This document shows, in pieces, positions 15,568 through 26,400 of a stretch of 64,000 bases of DNA. The notes beneath the pieces were generated by a model. That model saw only the letters and a list, made by a program, of their open reading frames with translations. It searched no databases and had not been told where the DNA came from. Position 1 is the stretch's first letter; each line of letters starts with the position of its first letter. This DNA comes from Cyanobium usitatum str. Tous (GTDB taxonomy: Bacteria; Cyanobacteriota; Cyanobacteriia; PCC-6307; Cyanobiaceae). Both the position numbers and the translations under genes were made by a program. The stretch spans positions 2,170,001 through 2,234,000 of the forward strand of contig NZ_OY986431.1 in the NCBI RefSeq assembly GCF_963920485.1, read 5' to 3'.

Positions 15568-16870
15568 CCAACACCAGTCTGAGCAGGATCGGCGCCAGGA
15601 AGGTGGTGCCGATCACCATCAGCAAGATTGCGGCCTCCAGCGGCTTGGTCAGCAGGCCAGCCTGGGTACCCAGGCCAAGAAAGATCAAGCCCACCTCGCC
15701 GCGGGGCATCATCCCCAAACCGACCACCAAGCGGTTGGTTTTCTCCTTGCTGAAGTAGCTCCAGCCGGTTGCCACCTTGCCGGCAATCGCCACGGTGAGC
15801 AGGAAGGCCGCCACGATCAATCCCTCCCGGTTTTCAGGGTTAAACGGATTGAGCACCGACAGATCCATGCCCGTACCAATCAGCACGAAGAAAATCGTGG
15901 CAAACAGGGCGACTAGGGGCTTAACGGTGTCCTGGATCGCATGGGTGTGCTTAGAAGAGCTAAGAATCAAGCCCGCAGCGAAAGCGCCAAGAGCCGCTTC
16001 CAGGCCGATCGCCTGGGCCACAAAGCAGCAGAGCGACAACACCACGAAGGCCGCCACCACCACTTCGCCAGGGGCCTTGAGCTGGTCGAGCAGCCAGTCG
16101 AACCCAGGAGCAGCAGTGCGGCTTAGGAACAGGGCCGCCGCCACAAACACTCCTGCCGCCGCAACCAACTTCAGGATCGGGCCCACGCTGAAGCCCTCTC
16201 CACCAGCCAGGCTCACCACCACAGCAAGGATCACGATGCCGAGAATGTCGTCGAGTACGGCCGCGCCGATCACCGTCTGACCCTCGCGGGTGCGCAGAAA
16301 CTTCAACTCACCAAACACGCTGGCGGTGATGCCGATGCTGGTGGCAGTCATCGCCGCACCGGCGAAGATCGCTGGAATCAGGGGCACATGGAAGATGTAA
16401 TAAAGGCCCGCAGTGCCTAGGGCAAAAGGAAGCACCACCCCAGTTACGGCAACGGTGGTGGCCTGGGCACCCACCGCTACCAGCTCATCGAGCTCGCTCT
16501 CCAGTCCGGTGAGAAACAACAGGGCAAACAGGCCGATCTGGGAGACCGCCTGCAGATTCGGGAAGGTCTCGGCGTAGATCTCCTGCACCTTTTCCGGTGA
16601 GAGATCGGCCAGAGAACTGAGCAAGCCCAAGCCCCAACTGCTGAGTTGGACCTGGGTTTCGGGCGGCACGATCAAATGCAGGCCGGAAACGCCAATCAGA
16701 ACGCCAGCTACCAGCTCACCCAAAATTGTGGGCAGCTGCACCCGCACCATCAGCTCCGCCAGCAGCCTGGCCGCCACGAAGATCACCAGAAACTCGCCCA
16801 CCGAAATCAGGGTTTCAGCAACTTCGGCTTGGTGACTGCCGATTTCAAGCAAAAGCGCAGGCAGAACCAT
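15515..16870 (-). CDS. nhaS3: cation:proton antiporter (NhaS3-like, CPA2)
   Basis: A 451-residue protein with about 12 membrane segments. Motifs are the N-terminal [14 protein letters not shown], the ion-binding [15 protein letters not shown] and [14 protein letters not shown] (paired Asp typical of Na/H antiporters), and [13 protein letters not shown] near the end. It resembles cyanobacterial NhaS3, which exchanges Na+ (or K+) for H+ at the thylakoid or plasma membrane. I start at the ATG at 16870, which gives a normal N-terminus ([14 protein letters not shown]); the open frame runs 18 codons further upstream. Confidence 0.85.
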   Translation of the reverse strand: MVLPALLLEIGSHQAEVAETLISVGEFLVIFVAARLLAELMVRVQLPTILGELVAGVLIGVSGLHLIVPPETQVQLSSWGLGLLSSLADLSPEKVQEIYAETFPNLQAVSQIGLFALLFLTGLESELDELVAVGAQATTVAVTGVVLPFALGTAGLYYIFHVPLIPAIFAGAAMTATSIGITASVFGELKFLRTREGQTVIGAAVLDDILGIVILAVVVSLAGGEGFSVGPILKLVAAAGVFVAAALFLSRTAAPGFDWLLDQLKAPGEVVVAAFVVLSLCCFVAQAIGLEAALGAFAAGLILSSSKHTHAIQDTVKPLVALFATIFFVLIGTGMDLSVLNPFNPENREGLIVAAFLLTVAIAGKVATGWSYFSKEKTNRLVVGLGMMPRGEVGLIFLGLGTQAGLLTKPLEAAILLMVIGTTFLAPILLRLVLGGSAGGPDLDPLAEIPT

Positions 16871-17001
16871 GGAGAGGTGGGTGCGCGGTAGTGGGAGGCG
16901 CGACCTTAAAGCCGCCCGCGCCAAGGTGTTTGGACCCTGCTCTCTATTCGGGCGTGGGGAAGAGGTTTGGCAACCATCGCTACGGTCTGAATATTGATTT
17001 G

Positions 17002-19397
17002 ATGACGCGGGCGATGGCAGAGCAACTGCAGCGTCTTGATGCCTGGTGGCGGGCCGCCAACTACTTAGCGGTGGGGATGATCTACCTGCAGGACAATCCC
17101 CTGCTGGCCGAACCGCTGCAGCCCGCTCACTTCAAAAGTCGGCTACTGGGGCACTGGGGCTCGAGCCCGGGTCAATCCTTCATCTGGGCCCATGCCAACC
17201 GGATGATCCGGTCCCACGACCTCGACATGATTTATCTGTCGGGCCCGGGCCATGGCGCCCCTGGGGTACTGGCACCCACCTACCTCGATGGCTCCTACAG
17301 CGAGATCTATCCCGAAAAGTCGACGGATGCTGCCGGCATGCAGCGCTTCCTTAAGCAGTTTTCCTTCCCCGGCCACATCGGTAGCCACTGCACCCCCGAA
17401 ACCCCTGGCTCGATCCACGAGGGCGGCGAGCTCGGCTACGTGCTCTCCCACGCCTGCGGGGCGGTGTTCGACAACCCCAGCCTGATCGCCCTGGCCTGCG
17501 TCGGCGATGGCGAGGCGGAAACCGGGCCCTTGGCCACCAGCTGGCACATCAACAAGTTCCTCAACCCGCATCCGACGGCGCCGTGCTGCCGGTGCTGCAC
17601 CTCAACGGCTACAAAATCGCCAACCCCACCCTGCTGGCCCGCATCCCCAGAGAGGAGCTCGCCAGCTTGATGCGGGGCTACGGCTGGGAGCCCCTGTTTG
17701 TGGAAGGCAGCGAGCCGATGGCGATGCACCAAGCCATAAACCGCATTCAAGAGGTGCAGGCGGAGGCCCGCCGCAGCGGCGATCCCAGCAACGTCAACCG
17801 GCCCCGTTGGCCCATGATCGTGTTGCGATCTCCAAAGGGCTGGACAGGGCCGGCGGAGCTAAATGGCAAAAAGCTGGAAGGCTTCTGGCGCAGCCACCAG
17901 GTGCCCCTGCCCGATCCCAAGCGAGACCCGGCCCAGCTAAAGCAACTAGAAGCCTGGCTGCATAGCTACCGCCCCGGCGAACTCTTCGATGGGCAGGGCA
18001 GCCTGATCGCCGAGCTGCGGGCCCTCTCGCCGAGTGGCCAGCGCCGCATGGGCTCCAATCCCCATTCCAATGGTGGGCTGCTACGCCGCCGCCTGCACCT
18101 GCCGCCGGTGAATACCTATGCCGTGCCCGTTGAGCAACCGGGCCAACACGAGGCCGAAAACACCGCTCCCCTAGGGGAGCTGCTGCGCGATGCCATTGCC
18201 CTAAACCCCGATTCCGTGCGGGTGTTCGGACCGGATGAAACCGCCTCCAACCGGCTGCAAGCCATCTACGAGGTCAGCAAAAAAGTGTGGATGGAGGAAT
18301 TTCTACCGGAAGACCTCAACGGCAGCGAGCTCTCCCGCAGCGGCCGCGTTGTCGAGATGTTGAGCGAACACACCTTGGTGGGAATGATGGAGGGCTACCT
18401 ACTCACCGGCCGCCATGGTTTTTTCCACACCTATGAGGCCTTCGCCCATGTGATTGCCTAGATGTTCAACCAGCACGCCAAGTGGCTGGAATCCTGCATT
18501 CACCACTCCCCCTGGCGCGCGCCGATTTCCCCCTGGAACTGTCTGATCTCCAGCACCGTGTGGCGCCAAGACCACAACGGCTTCACCCACCAGGATCCTG
18601 GCTTCATCGATCTCGCCGGCAACAAAAGTGGCGAGGTGGTGCGCGTCTATCTGCCGGCCGATGCCAACAGCCTGCTGGCGGTAGCTGAACAGGCGCTACA
18701 GGAAACGAACGTGTGCAACATCATTGTTTCTGACAAACAGAAACACCTGCAATATCTAACTCTGGAGCAGGCCCGGGCCCACGTGGCCAAGGGCATAGGC
18801 CTATGGAGCTGGGCTAGCAACGACGAGTGCGGCACCGAACCAGATGAGCCTGATGTGGTGATGGCCTGCGCGGGCGACATCCCTACTAAGGAAACCCTGG
18901 CCGCAGTTGAAATTCTGCGGCGTGAAATCCCGAACCTAAAAATCCGAGGGCTCAATGTGGTGAAGCTATTTGCTCTCACCACTCCGGGCGAACACCCCCA
19001 CGGCCTCAGCGATCGGGACTTCGACAGCCTGTTGACCACGAATCGACCGGTGATCTTCAATTTTCACGGCTACCCGTGGCTAATCCACCGACTCACCTAC
19101 CACCGCACCAACCACGTCAACTTTCACGTGCGCGGATATAAGAAGAAAGGCAATATCAACACCCCTCTGGAGCTGGCGATGAACAATCAGATCGACCGTT
19201 TCAACTTGGTTATTGATGTGATTGACCGGGTTGCGGGCCTGGGCTCCCGCGCCGCCCACGTCAAAGAGCGCATGAAGGAGGCGATCTTGGCCAACCGGGC
19301 CCACGCCCATGAGCACGGCATGGATGCGGAGGATGTCACCAACTGGCGATGGAACCCACTGCCTGCCGCGGCCCATGCGGGAGAATTACACCAATGA
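17002..19397 (+). pseudogene. xfp: phosphoketolase, interrupted by a frameshift and an in-frame stop
   Basis: Three adjoining frames together make one full phosphoketolase of about 798 codons: residues [20 protein letters not shown] and GPGHGAPG, the TPP motif [15 protein letters not shown], then in a second frame [21 protein letters not shown] through [20 protein letters not shown], then MFNQHAKWLES to the normal end. A single missing G near 17568 (family reads NPASDGAV) shifts the frame, and a TAG at 18459-18461 replaces the Ser of the HVIDSMFNQ motif. The enzyme would split xylulose-5-P or fructose-6-P to acetyl-P. As read, no full-length protein is made unless these are base-call errors. 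The end overlaps glgP by ATGA. Confidence 0.85.
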
Positions 19398-21916
19398 GCG
19401 ACCTCCAACCCAGCAACCTGCGTCTGCCCACCCCGGGCTGCTACGCCGACCCAGATCGCAGTGGCCTGACCGCGGAAAACGTGTTCGACGGCATGACTGA
19501 GCACCTTTTTTACACGCTCGGCAAGCTCGCCCCCACGGCCAGCCGCCACGACCTCTACATGGCCCTCAGCTACGCGGTGCGCGACCGGCTGATGACCCGA
19601 TACCTGGCTGGCATTGAGGCGCTCAGTGCCAGCCCGACTCGAGTGGTGGCCTATCTATCCGCTGAATTTCTGATCGGGCCCCAACTGGGCAACAACCTGT
19701 TGATGCTGGGCATCCAGCAGGAAGCGGCAGAAGCCCTGCGCCGTTTCGGCATCAACGACATCAACGAAATCCTCGATGTTGAGGAGGAGCCTGGCCTGGG
19801 CAACGGAGGCCTGGGTCGACTGGCGGCCTGCTTCCTGGAATCACTGGCCTCGCTGGAAATACCAGCCACCGGCTACGGCATCCGCTACGAATTCGGCATT
19901 TTTGACCAGCTGATCCGCGATGGCTGGCAGGTGGAGATCACCGATAAGTGGCTCAAGAGCGGCTGGCCCTGGGAGCTGCCCCATCCCGATCAAGCCTGCT
20001 TCGTGGGTTTCGGCGGCCACACTGAGAGCTACCGCGATGAGCACGGCACCTACCGGGTTCGCTGGATTCCGGCCGAGCACGCCATTGGCGTTCCCCACGA
20101 CGTACCAGTGCTGGGCTACCGGGTCAACACCTGCGACCGGCTGCGGTTATGGCGAGCCGATGCCGCCGAATCCTTTGACTTCTACGCCTTCAACAGCGGC
20201 GACTATTACGGCGCCGTGGAAGAGAAGGTGGGCTCCGAGACCCTCTCCAAGGTGCTCTATCCCAACGACGGCACGGATGAGGGTCGGCGCCTGCGCCTGA
20301 AGCAGCAGCACTTCTTCGTGAGCTGCTCCCTCCAGGACATGATCCGCAACCTCGATGCCCGCGGCATCCCGATCACGGATTTCCCCGATAACTGGGCGGT
20401 GCAGCTAAATGACACCCACCCGGCCATCGCCGTGGCAGAGCTGATGCGCCTGCTACTCGATGACAAGCACCTGGAATGGGAGGTCGCCTGGAACATCACC
20501 AGTCGCTCCCTTTCTTACACCAATCACACCCTGCTGCCGGAAGCCCTCGAGAAGTGGGGCTTGGGGTTATTTGGCTCCCTGCTACCCCGCCACCTGGAGC
20601 TGATCTACGAGATCAACCGCCGCTTCTTGCAACAGGTGCGCCTCAAATATCCGGGCAACGAGCAGATCCTGCGCAAGGTCTCGATCATCGATGAGGAGGG
20701 CGATAAGGCAGTCCGCATGGCCAATCTGGCCACCGTTGCTTCCCACCACGTCAACGGCGTAGCAGCCCTGCACAGCGAACTGGTCAAAACCGAGCTGTTT
20801 CCTGAATTCGCGGCCCTATGGCCCGAGAAATTCACCAATGTCACCAACGGCGTCACCCCGAGGCGCTGGGTGGCCCTGGCCAATCCCCAGCTGGCGGCCC
20901 TACTGAATGAATCGATTGGCACCGGCTGGATTAACCATCTCGATGAGCTGCGCCGCCTGGAGCAGTTCGTCGATGACAGCAGCTTCCTCGAGCGCTGGGA
21001 AGCCACCAAGCTGGGCGTTAAGGGCCAGCTGAGTAATTACATCCATCGCCACACGGGTGTGCTGGTCGATCCCACCTCCCTATTCGATGTGCAGGTGAAA
21101 CGGATCCACGAATACAAACGCCAGCACCTCAATGCCCTGCAGGTGGTGGCCCAGTACCTGCGCATCAAGAATGGTCAGGCTGAGGGTATGGCCCCGCGCA
21201 CGGTGATCTTCGGCGGCAAGGCAGCACCGGGCTATTACATGGCCAAGCTAATTATTCGTTTCATCAACGGCATCGCCGAAACGATCAACGCCGACCCCGA
21301 CATGGAGGGCCGGCTGCGAGTGATCTTCCTGGCCGACTACAACGTCAAGCTGGGTGAGCGGGTTTACCCCGCCTCCGACCTCTCAGAGCAGATCTCAACT
21401 GCCGGCAAGGAAGCCTCCGGCACCGGCAACATGAAGTTCGCCATGAATGGGGCGCTGACCATCGGCACTCTCGATGGCGCCAACGTGGAAATCCGCGAAC
21501 AGGTGGGTGCCGAGAACTTCTTCCTGTTTGGCAAGACAGCTGAGGAGATCTCCGAGCTGTCCCAGTCGGGTTATCGCCCCTGGGAGCTGATCGGGGGAAT
21601 GCCCGAGTTGGCCGAGATCCTGCGACTGGTGGAGCAGGGCCACTTCAGCAATGGGGATGGCGACCTATTTAGGCCGCTGCTGCAAAACCTCACCGGCCGG
21701 GATCCCTTCTTTGTGCTGGCCGATTTCAACGACTATCTGCGGGCCCAGTCCGAGGTCGACCTGGCCTGGGCCGACAGGGGTCGCTGGAACCGCATGTCGT
21801 TGCTGAATTCAGCCCGCAGTGGCTTCTTCTCTTCAGATCGCTCAATCCGCGACTACGCAGAGCGGATATGGAAAGCCGAGAGCTTCCCGGTCACGATCAC
21901 CTGCGAATTGGACTGA
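19394..21916 (+). CDS. glgP: glycogen phosphorylase
   Basis: An 840-residue GT35 phosphorylase that releases glucose-1-phosphate from glycogen. Visible are NGGLGRLAACFLES, the glucan-site region, KRIHEYKRQHLNALQVV, and the PLP site EASGTGNMKFAMNGALTIGTLDGAN with the Schiff-base Lys in NMKF. The start ATG at 19394 overlaps the phosphoketolase stop, implying coupled expression of glycogen breakdown and the phosphoketolase route. The open frame upstream to 19349 is the phosphoketolase tail in another frame. Confidence 0.95.
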   Translation: MSDLQPSNLRLPTPGCYADPDRSGLTAENVFDGMTEHLFYTLGKLAPTASRHDLYMALSYAVRDRLMTRYLAGIEALSASPTRVVAYLSAEFLIGPQLGNNLLMLGIQQEAAEALRRFGINDINEILDVEEEPGLGNGGLGRLAACFLESLASLEIPATGYGIRYEFGIFDQLIRDGWQVEITDKWLKSGWPWELPHPDQACFVGFGGHTESYRDEHGTYRVRWIPAEHAIGVPHDVPVLGYRVNTCDRLRLWRADAAESFDFYAFNSGDYYGAVEEKVGSETLSKVLYPNDGTDEGRRLRLKQQHFFVSCSLQDMIRNLDARGIPITDFPDNWAVQLNDTHPAIAVAELMRLLLDDKHLEWEVAWNITSRSLSYTNHTLLPEALEKWGLGLFGSLLPRHLELIYEINRRFLQQVRLKYPGNEQILRKVSIIDEEGDKAVRMANLATVASHHVNGVAALHSELVKTELFPEFAALWPEKFTNVTNGVTPRRWVALANPQLAALLNESIGTGWINHLDELRRLEQFVDDSSFLERWEATKLGVKGQLSNYIHRHTGVLVDPTSLFDVQVKRIHEYKRQHLNALQVVAQYLRIKNGQAEGMAPRTVIFGGKAAPGYYMAKLIIRFINGIAETINADPDMEGRLRVIFLADYNVKLGERVYPASDLSEQISTAGKEASGTGNMKFAMNGALTIGTLDGANVEIREQVGAENFFLFGKTAEEISELSQSGYRPWELIGGMPELAEILRLVEQGHFSNGDGDLFRPLLQNLTGRDPFFVLADFNDYLRAQSEVDLAWADRGRWNRMSLLNSARSGFFSSDRSIRDYAERIWKAESFPVTITCELD

Positions 21917-21929
21917 CCGGGGAGATGGC

Positions 21930-22409
21930 TTAACCGGGCAGGTCTGGAGTTTGGTGGAGCAGCCGATTCAGCCTTAGGCGATCGGCATTAAGCGGATCAG
22001 GGGCCAGCTCACCGGCCACTTCCCTAAATTTTTGCTCCACCTCGTCGGGCACCCGCACGTCAAAGATGCGCTCCATCAGCGCCTCAATGGAGAAGAGGTG
22101 GGCATTGATGTTTTCCAGGTCCGCCATGGCCTGCTGGAAGGCATCGGGCTCAGCGCTCTGATCCTCAACAGCTCCTGTACCTGCCCCTTGGCCGCCAGGA
22201 GCAGCATTGGCCTGACTGGCGGCAGCTTCAGTTGCCTCCTGCTGCTTCTGCAACTCCTCCATCACCCGGCCTGCCAGGGTGCGAAATGATTGCAACGCAG
22301 CCCAATTGAGCTCCTGCTGCTGGCGCAGGGTGGGATTTTCACGGATCAATCGGTCATGTTCCCGATAGAACCGCTGGCAATCAGGGCACTGGCAGGGCTC
22401 TTCTGGCAC
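21930..22409 (-). CDS. conserved hypothetical protein with CxCxxC motif
   Basis: A 159-residue acidic, soluble protein. It begins with a possible zinc site (EEPCQCPDCQRFY), has a Gln/Ala-rich low-complexity middle and a helical C-terminal half (FQQAMADLENINAHLFSIEA). No known domain recognised. The start is a GTG at 22409. It converges on glgP, whose stop is only 13 nt away. Confidence 0.6.
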   Translation of the reverse strand: MPEEPCQCPDCQRFYREHDRLIRENPTLRQQQELNWAALQSFRTLAGRVMEELQKQQEATEAAASQANAAPGGQGAGTGAVEDQSAEPDAFQQAMADLENINAHLFSIEALMERIFDVRVPDEVEQKFREVAGELAPDPLNADRLRLNRLLHQTPDLPG

Positions 22410-22445
22410 CGCACTCCCTTTGGATCTCAGTCCCCATCATGGCAC

Positions 22446-22718
22446 TCACGCCGCCAAGGGGATCTCGATCGAGGTCACCACGTTGATCACGTCGCGCAAC
22501 CGCATCGAATCAGCAAACCAGCCCATGGCTTGCTCGGTGTCCCCACTCCGCTCAGCGTCGGTGGCCTGCTCCTCGTGAGCCTCAGCTAGCAGGGCCAGCC
22601 AGCAAAGGCAGCGGGCTTGAACCACCGAAAGGTCGAGCTCATCGGGCTGGCTATCGGCGATGCGTTCGCTCTCCTGCTGCACCAGCAGACGCAGACGAAG
22701 ATCGTGAAGCTGGGTCAT
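22446..22718 (-). CDS. small conserved hypothetical protein
   Basis: A 90-residue helical protein (TQLHDLRLRLLVQQESERIA, then AMGWFADSMRLRDVINVVTS). No function recognised. Start at the ATG at 22718 rather than the TTG three codons earlier. Same strand as the CxCxxC protein, 36 nt upstream of it, so the two probably form an operon. Confidence 0.55.
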   Translation of the reverse strand: MTQLHDLRLRLLVQQESERIADSQPDELDLSVVQARCLCWLALLAEAHEEQATDAERSGDTEQAMGWFADSMRLRDVINVVTSIEIPLAA

Positions 22719-22822
22719 CGCGGTCAAACGACTGGGGCCACGCTAGCCCCGGTGCTGCGAATGGGTAGGCCACCACCTGTAGCGCTCGCTACCCCTAGCC
22801 ATGAAGGGGTGGCGTGAAGAAC

Positions 22823-22895
<73 letters not shown>

Positions 22896-22922
22896 ATCCC
22901 GGCATTATGGAATGCGAAAGCA

Positions 22923-23272
22923 GGCGAGGTGATCGCGATCAGGGCTGCGGCACCTCCGCGGAGGTAGCTGGAGCGCTTGGTTGAGGAAAGTCCGGGCTCC
23001 CCAATGGCCAGGCTTGCTGGGTAACGCCCAGTGCGGGTGACCGTGAGGACAGTGCCACAGAAACACACCGCCGATGGCAGGGGGCTCGCCCCCCGCACAG
23101 GTAAGGGTGCAAGGGTGCGGTAAGAGCGCACCAGCAGCATCGAGAGGTGCTGGCTAGGTAAACCCCAGCTAGGAGCAAGGCCCAGGGACAACGGTTGGCC
23201 ATGACACCCGTCCCGCTTCAAGTGCGCCGCTCGAGGCCGCCGGCAACGGCGGTCCCAGACAGATGATCACCC
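22923..23272 (+). ncRNA. rnpB: RNase P RNA
   Basis: Universally conserved P4-region sequences are present: GAGGAAAGTCCGGGCTCC at about 22984, ACAGAAACACACCGCCGATG at about 23058, GGTAAGGGTGCAAGGGTGCG, GGTAAGAGCGCACCAGCA, then TAGGTAAACCCC and the closing GTCCCAGACAGATGATCACC. The 5' GGTGATC at about 22928 pairs with GATCACC at about 23265 as helix P1. It forms the catalytic part of the tRNA 5'-processing enzyme. A G/C hairpin (23271-23293) follows but lacks a T run. The ends are accurate to about 10 nt. Confidence 0.95.
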
Positions 23273-23343
23273 CCCACCGGCTCGCTGGTGGGAGAACAGA
23301 ACCCGGCTTACGTCCTGCTTTCACCCCTTTTCCTCGCCAGCCC

Positions 23344-24063
23344 ATGCGGCCCGAACGCCACCATCAGCTGGTTGCCTTCCTGCGCTCCTTGGGCCTGGAG
23401 GTTGGCGACCGCGACCTTGCCCCTATAGAGGAGGCCCTCAGCCACACCTCAGCGGGCCTGGCCCGCAACCATGAGCGCCTGGAATTCTTGGGCGACGCCG
23501 TGCTGCGCCTAGCCGCAGCCGAATTCCTGCAACGGCACTTTCCAAACCTGAGCGTGGGGCGCTGCTCTGCCCTGCGAGCCCAACTAGTTAGCGACCGCTG
23601 GCTGGCCGAACTGGGCGAGCACTGCAAGATCGAATCCGTGCTGCACCTCGGCCCAATGGCCAGCGGCGACCAAGCCGGACGGGCCACGGTGCGGGCGGAA
23701 TGCTGTGAAGCCCTGCTTGGTGGCCTCTATGAAGCCTGGGGCGCCGGCCAGGGCGGACTGGAGCCCGTGCACCGCTGGCTCAATCCCCACTGGCAGCGCA
23801 GCAGCAGCGAATTACTGGCCGATCCAGACCTCCACAACTGGAAATCGGCCCTGCAGGAGTGGACCCAGGCAGCCGGGCTGGGCCTGCCGCACTACGACTG
23901 CCAGGAGCGCAGCCAAGTCCACGCTGACCCGCGCCGCTTTCATTGCAGCGTGACGATTGCGGGCCAGGCAAGCCACACGGGCTGGGGGCCTTCAAGGCGC
24001 GGCGCCGAACAGGAAGCCGCCAGGGCCGCCCTCGCTGTGATCAAGCCTGCTCGAGAAGCTTGA
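23344..24063 (+). CDS. rnc: ribonuclease III
   Basis: A 239-residue protein with the RNase III signature NHERLEFLGDAVLRL, a second conserved block RAECCEALLGGLYEAWG, and a C-terminal double-stranded RNA-binding domain (SALQEWTQAAGLGLPHYDCQ ... RRGAEQEAARAAL). It cuts dsRNA in rRNA and mRNA processing. At residue 119 the usual metal-binding Asp (AD..EAL) is Glu. I start at the ATG at 23344; the open frame upstream overlaps rnpB. The 3' end overlaps ndhS. Confidence 0.9.
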   Translation: MRPERHHQLVAFLRSLGLEVGDRDLAPIEEALSHTSAGLARNHERLEFLGDAVLRLAAAEFLQRHFPNLSVGRCSALRAQLVSDRWLAELGEHCKIESVLHLGPMASGDQAGRATVRAECCEALLGGLYEAWGAGQGGLEPVHRWLNPHWQRSSSELLADPDLHNWKSALQEWTQAAGLGLPHYDCQERSQVHADPRRFHCSVTIAGQASHTGWGPSRRGAEQEAARAALAVIKPAREA

Positions 24064-24220
24064 GCGGCATGGTGACGAGCTTGTCCCAGTTGCCGCCCTC
24101 AAACAGCACGGCGGCCTGCTGGCCACTGATCCGCTGCACAAAGCCCCGGTAGCCATTGTAAATCGAGCGGCCGTCACGCACCACCACGGTGGAGCCCGGC
24201 AGGATCGGCAGGTCGGCCAT
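24041..24220 (-). CDS. ndhS: NAD(P)H dehydrogenase-like complex subunit S
   Basis: A 59-residue SH3-like protein whose middle and end (YNGYRGFVQRISGQQAAVLF, EGGNWDKLVTMPL) match cyanobacterial NdhS. NdhS sits on the NDH-1 complex near the ferredoxin-binding site and supports cyclic electron flow around photosystem I. ATG at 24220, stop at 24041-24043; the last 23 nt overlap the rnc 3' end on the other strand. Relatives end with a longer acidic tail; here LKLLEQA closes the protein. Confidence 0.75.
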   Translation of the reverse strand: MADLPILPGSTVVVRDGRSIYNGYRGFVQRISGQQAAVLFEGGNWDKLVTMPLKLLEQA

Positions 24221-24272
24221 GATTTAGGCGAGGCGTAGGGCCATTATCGGGGGACGCGGGAAGTAGCTGGCC

Positions 24273-24845
24273 ATGGCCGATCAAACCAGCAGCAGCGAGA
24301 TCGCCACTCCTGCCCCCGAAGATCTACTTGTGGTCGGCAAAGTGGTGTCAGCCCAAGGGCTGCAGGGCGAGCTGAGGGTGCTGCCCATGAGCGATTTCCC
24401 GGAGCGCTTCACCCGGGCCGGCCGGCGCTGGTTGCAGCGGCGGGAGGAGGCGCCACGCCAGGTGGAGCTGCTGAGCGGCAGGCAACTGCCAGGCAAGGAG
24501 CTGTTTGTGGTGCGGCTCGCCGCCATCGACAGCCGGGAAGCTGCCGAAGCCCTGGTCGGTGACCAGTTGCTGGTGCCCCTAGCCGACCGCCCCAAGCTGG
24601 CCAAAGGCGAATTTCACCTGCTCGACCTGGTGGGCACCGAAGTGCGGCTGCTGGCGGATCAGCGGCCCATTGGCCGGGTTCGCGACCTGATCCACGCTGG
24701 CAACGACCTGCTGGAGGTGGAACAGGAAACCCCCGATGGCCCGCGGCGACTGCTGATCCCCTTCGTGACAGCGATCGTGCCGGAAGTCCATCTCGAGGAA
24801 GGCTGGATCGGCATCACCCCGCCCCCCGGGCTGCTGGAGCTCTAG
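24273..24845 (+). CDS. rimM: 16S rRNA-processing protein RimM
   Basis: A 190-residue protein with the RimM N-terminal domain ([27 protein letters not shown]) and the PRC-barrel C-terminal domain ([17 protein letters not shown] ... [20 protein letters not shown]). It assists maturation of the 30S head. Start at the ATG at 24273. The divergent ndhS gene begins 53 nt upstream. Confidence 0.92.
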   Translation: MADQTSSSEIATPAPEDLLVVGKVVSAQGLQGELRVLPMSDFPERFTRAGRRWLQRREEAPRQVELLSGRQLPGKELFVVRLAAIDSREAAEALVGDQLLVPLADRPKLAKGEFHLLDLVGTEVRLLADQRPIGRVRDLIHAGNDLLEVEQETPDGPRRLLIPFVTAIVPEVHLEEGWIGITPPPGLLEL

Positions 24846-24917
24846 GCGACTCTCAGAAGGCAGCCGTTGGCTGGTTAGCCAAAGGTGACCTTGAATGGGC
24901 GCAACCCAGTCCGGTCC

Positions 24918-26400
24918 ATGGCAAATAGCCCTAGCTCCCCAAGCAGTGCCCTCGTGCCGGTGATCCTTTGCGGCGGCACCGGCACGCGGCTGTGGCCCCT
25001 GTCGAGAGCTAGTTACCCCAAGCAGTATTGGCCCCTGGCCGGTACGGGAGAAGACACCCTGCTGCAGCAGACCCAGCAGCGCCTGAAGGGCTTGCCGGGT
25101 CTCGGCGCACCCCTGCTGATCTGCAATGAAGACCACCGCTTCATCGTGGCCGAGCAATTGCGGCAGATCGGCGTGGAGCCCCAAGCGATCCTGCTGGAGC
25201 CGATCGGCCGCAATACCGCCCCGGCGGTGGCGGTAGCAGCGCTGCAAGCCACCGCCCATGGGGAAGATCCCCTGCTGCTGGTGCTGGCGGCAGACCACGT
25301 GATCCGCGATGCCGCCACCTTCCGCGCCACGGTGGCTGCCGGGATGGCAGCAGCTGAGGCGGGCCAGCTGGTCACCTTTGGAATCGTGCCCACGGCGCCG
25401 GAAACCGGCTACGGCTACATCGAAGCCGCCCAGTCGCTGCTCGGTGCCAACGCACCGGTACCAATCGCCCGGTTTGTGGAGAAGCCGGATCGGGCCACCG
25501 CCGAGCAATTTCTTGCCACGGGGCGCTTCACCTGGAACAGCGGCATGTTCCTGTTCAAAGCCAGCGCCATCCTGGCGGAATTGGAGCGGCTGGCACCTGA
25601 GGTTGTGAGCGCCTGCCGTTCCTCGCTGGAGCACGACAGCGCCGATCTCGACTTTCTGCGGCTAGAGCGGGAGGCCTTTGCCAGCTGCCCCAGCGTGGCG
25701 CTGGATGTGGCGGTAATGGAGCGCACCGACCGCGGCGCCGTTTTGCCCCTAGAGGCAGGTTGGAGTGATGTGGGCAGCTGGAGCGCCCTGTGGGAAACGG
25801 CAGATCAAGACAGCAACGGCAACGTGCTGCGGGGGCGGGTGATTAGCGAGGGGAGCCGCAATTGCTATCTACGCAGCGAGCATCGGCTGGTGGTGGGGCT
25901 CGGTGTGGAGGATCTGGTGGTGGTGGAAACCGATGACGTCGTGCTGGTAGCCCATCGCGACCGGGCCCAGGAGGTCAAAGCAATAGTGGGGCTGCTGGAG
26001 AGGGAGGGGGCACCAGAGAGCAAGGCCCACCGCAAGATCTACCGCCCCTGGGGCTCCTATGACGGCGTCACCGAGGGTGAGCGCTGGCAGGTGAAGCGGA
26101 TTGTGGTCAACCCAGGGGCCAGCCTTTCGCTGCAGATGCACCACCACCGCGCCGAGCACTGGATCGTGGTACAGGGAACGGCGGTGGTCGAAAAAGACGG
26201 CGGCACGGAGCTGGTAGGCGAAAACCAAAGCACCTACATCCCGCTCGGTTGCCGCCACCGGCTCTCAAACCCGGGCAAGATTCCGGTGGAGCTGATCGAG
26301 GTGCAAAGCGGCCCCTACCTGGGCGAAGACGACATCGTCCGCTTTGAAGATCGCTACGGACGCAGCGACGCCAGCCCCACTCCAGCCCTCACTCCGACCC

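Noticed and set aside
18459-18461. Amber stop in phosphoketolase read as a recoded residue such as pyrrolysine
   Set aside because: No pylT/pylS or downstream recoding element is visible, the site normally holds Ser, and a second lesion upstream also breaks the gene.
23271-23293. Hairpin CCCACCGG-CTCG-CTGGTGGG after rnpB as an intrinsic terminator
   Set aside because: A stem is possible, but no T run follows, so I did not list it as a terminator.
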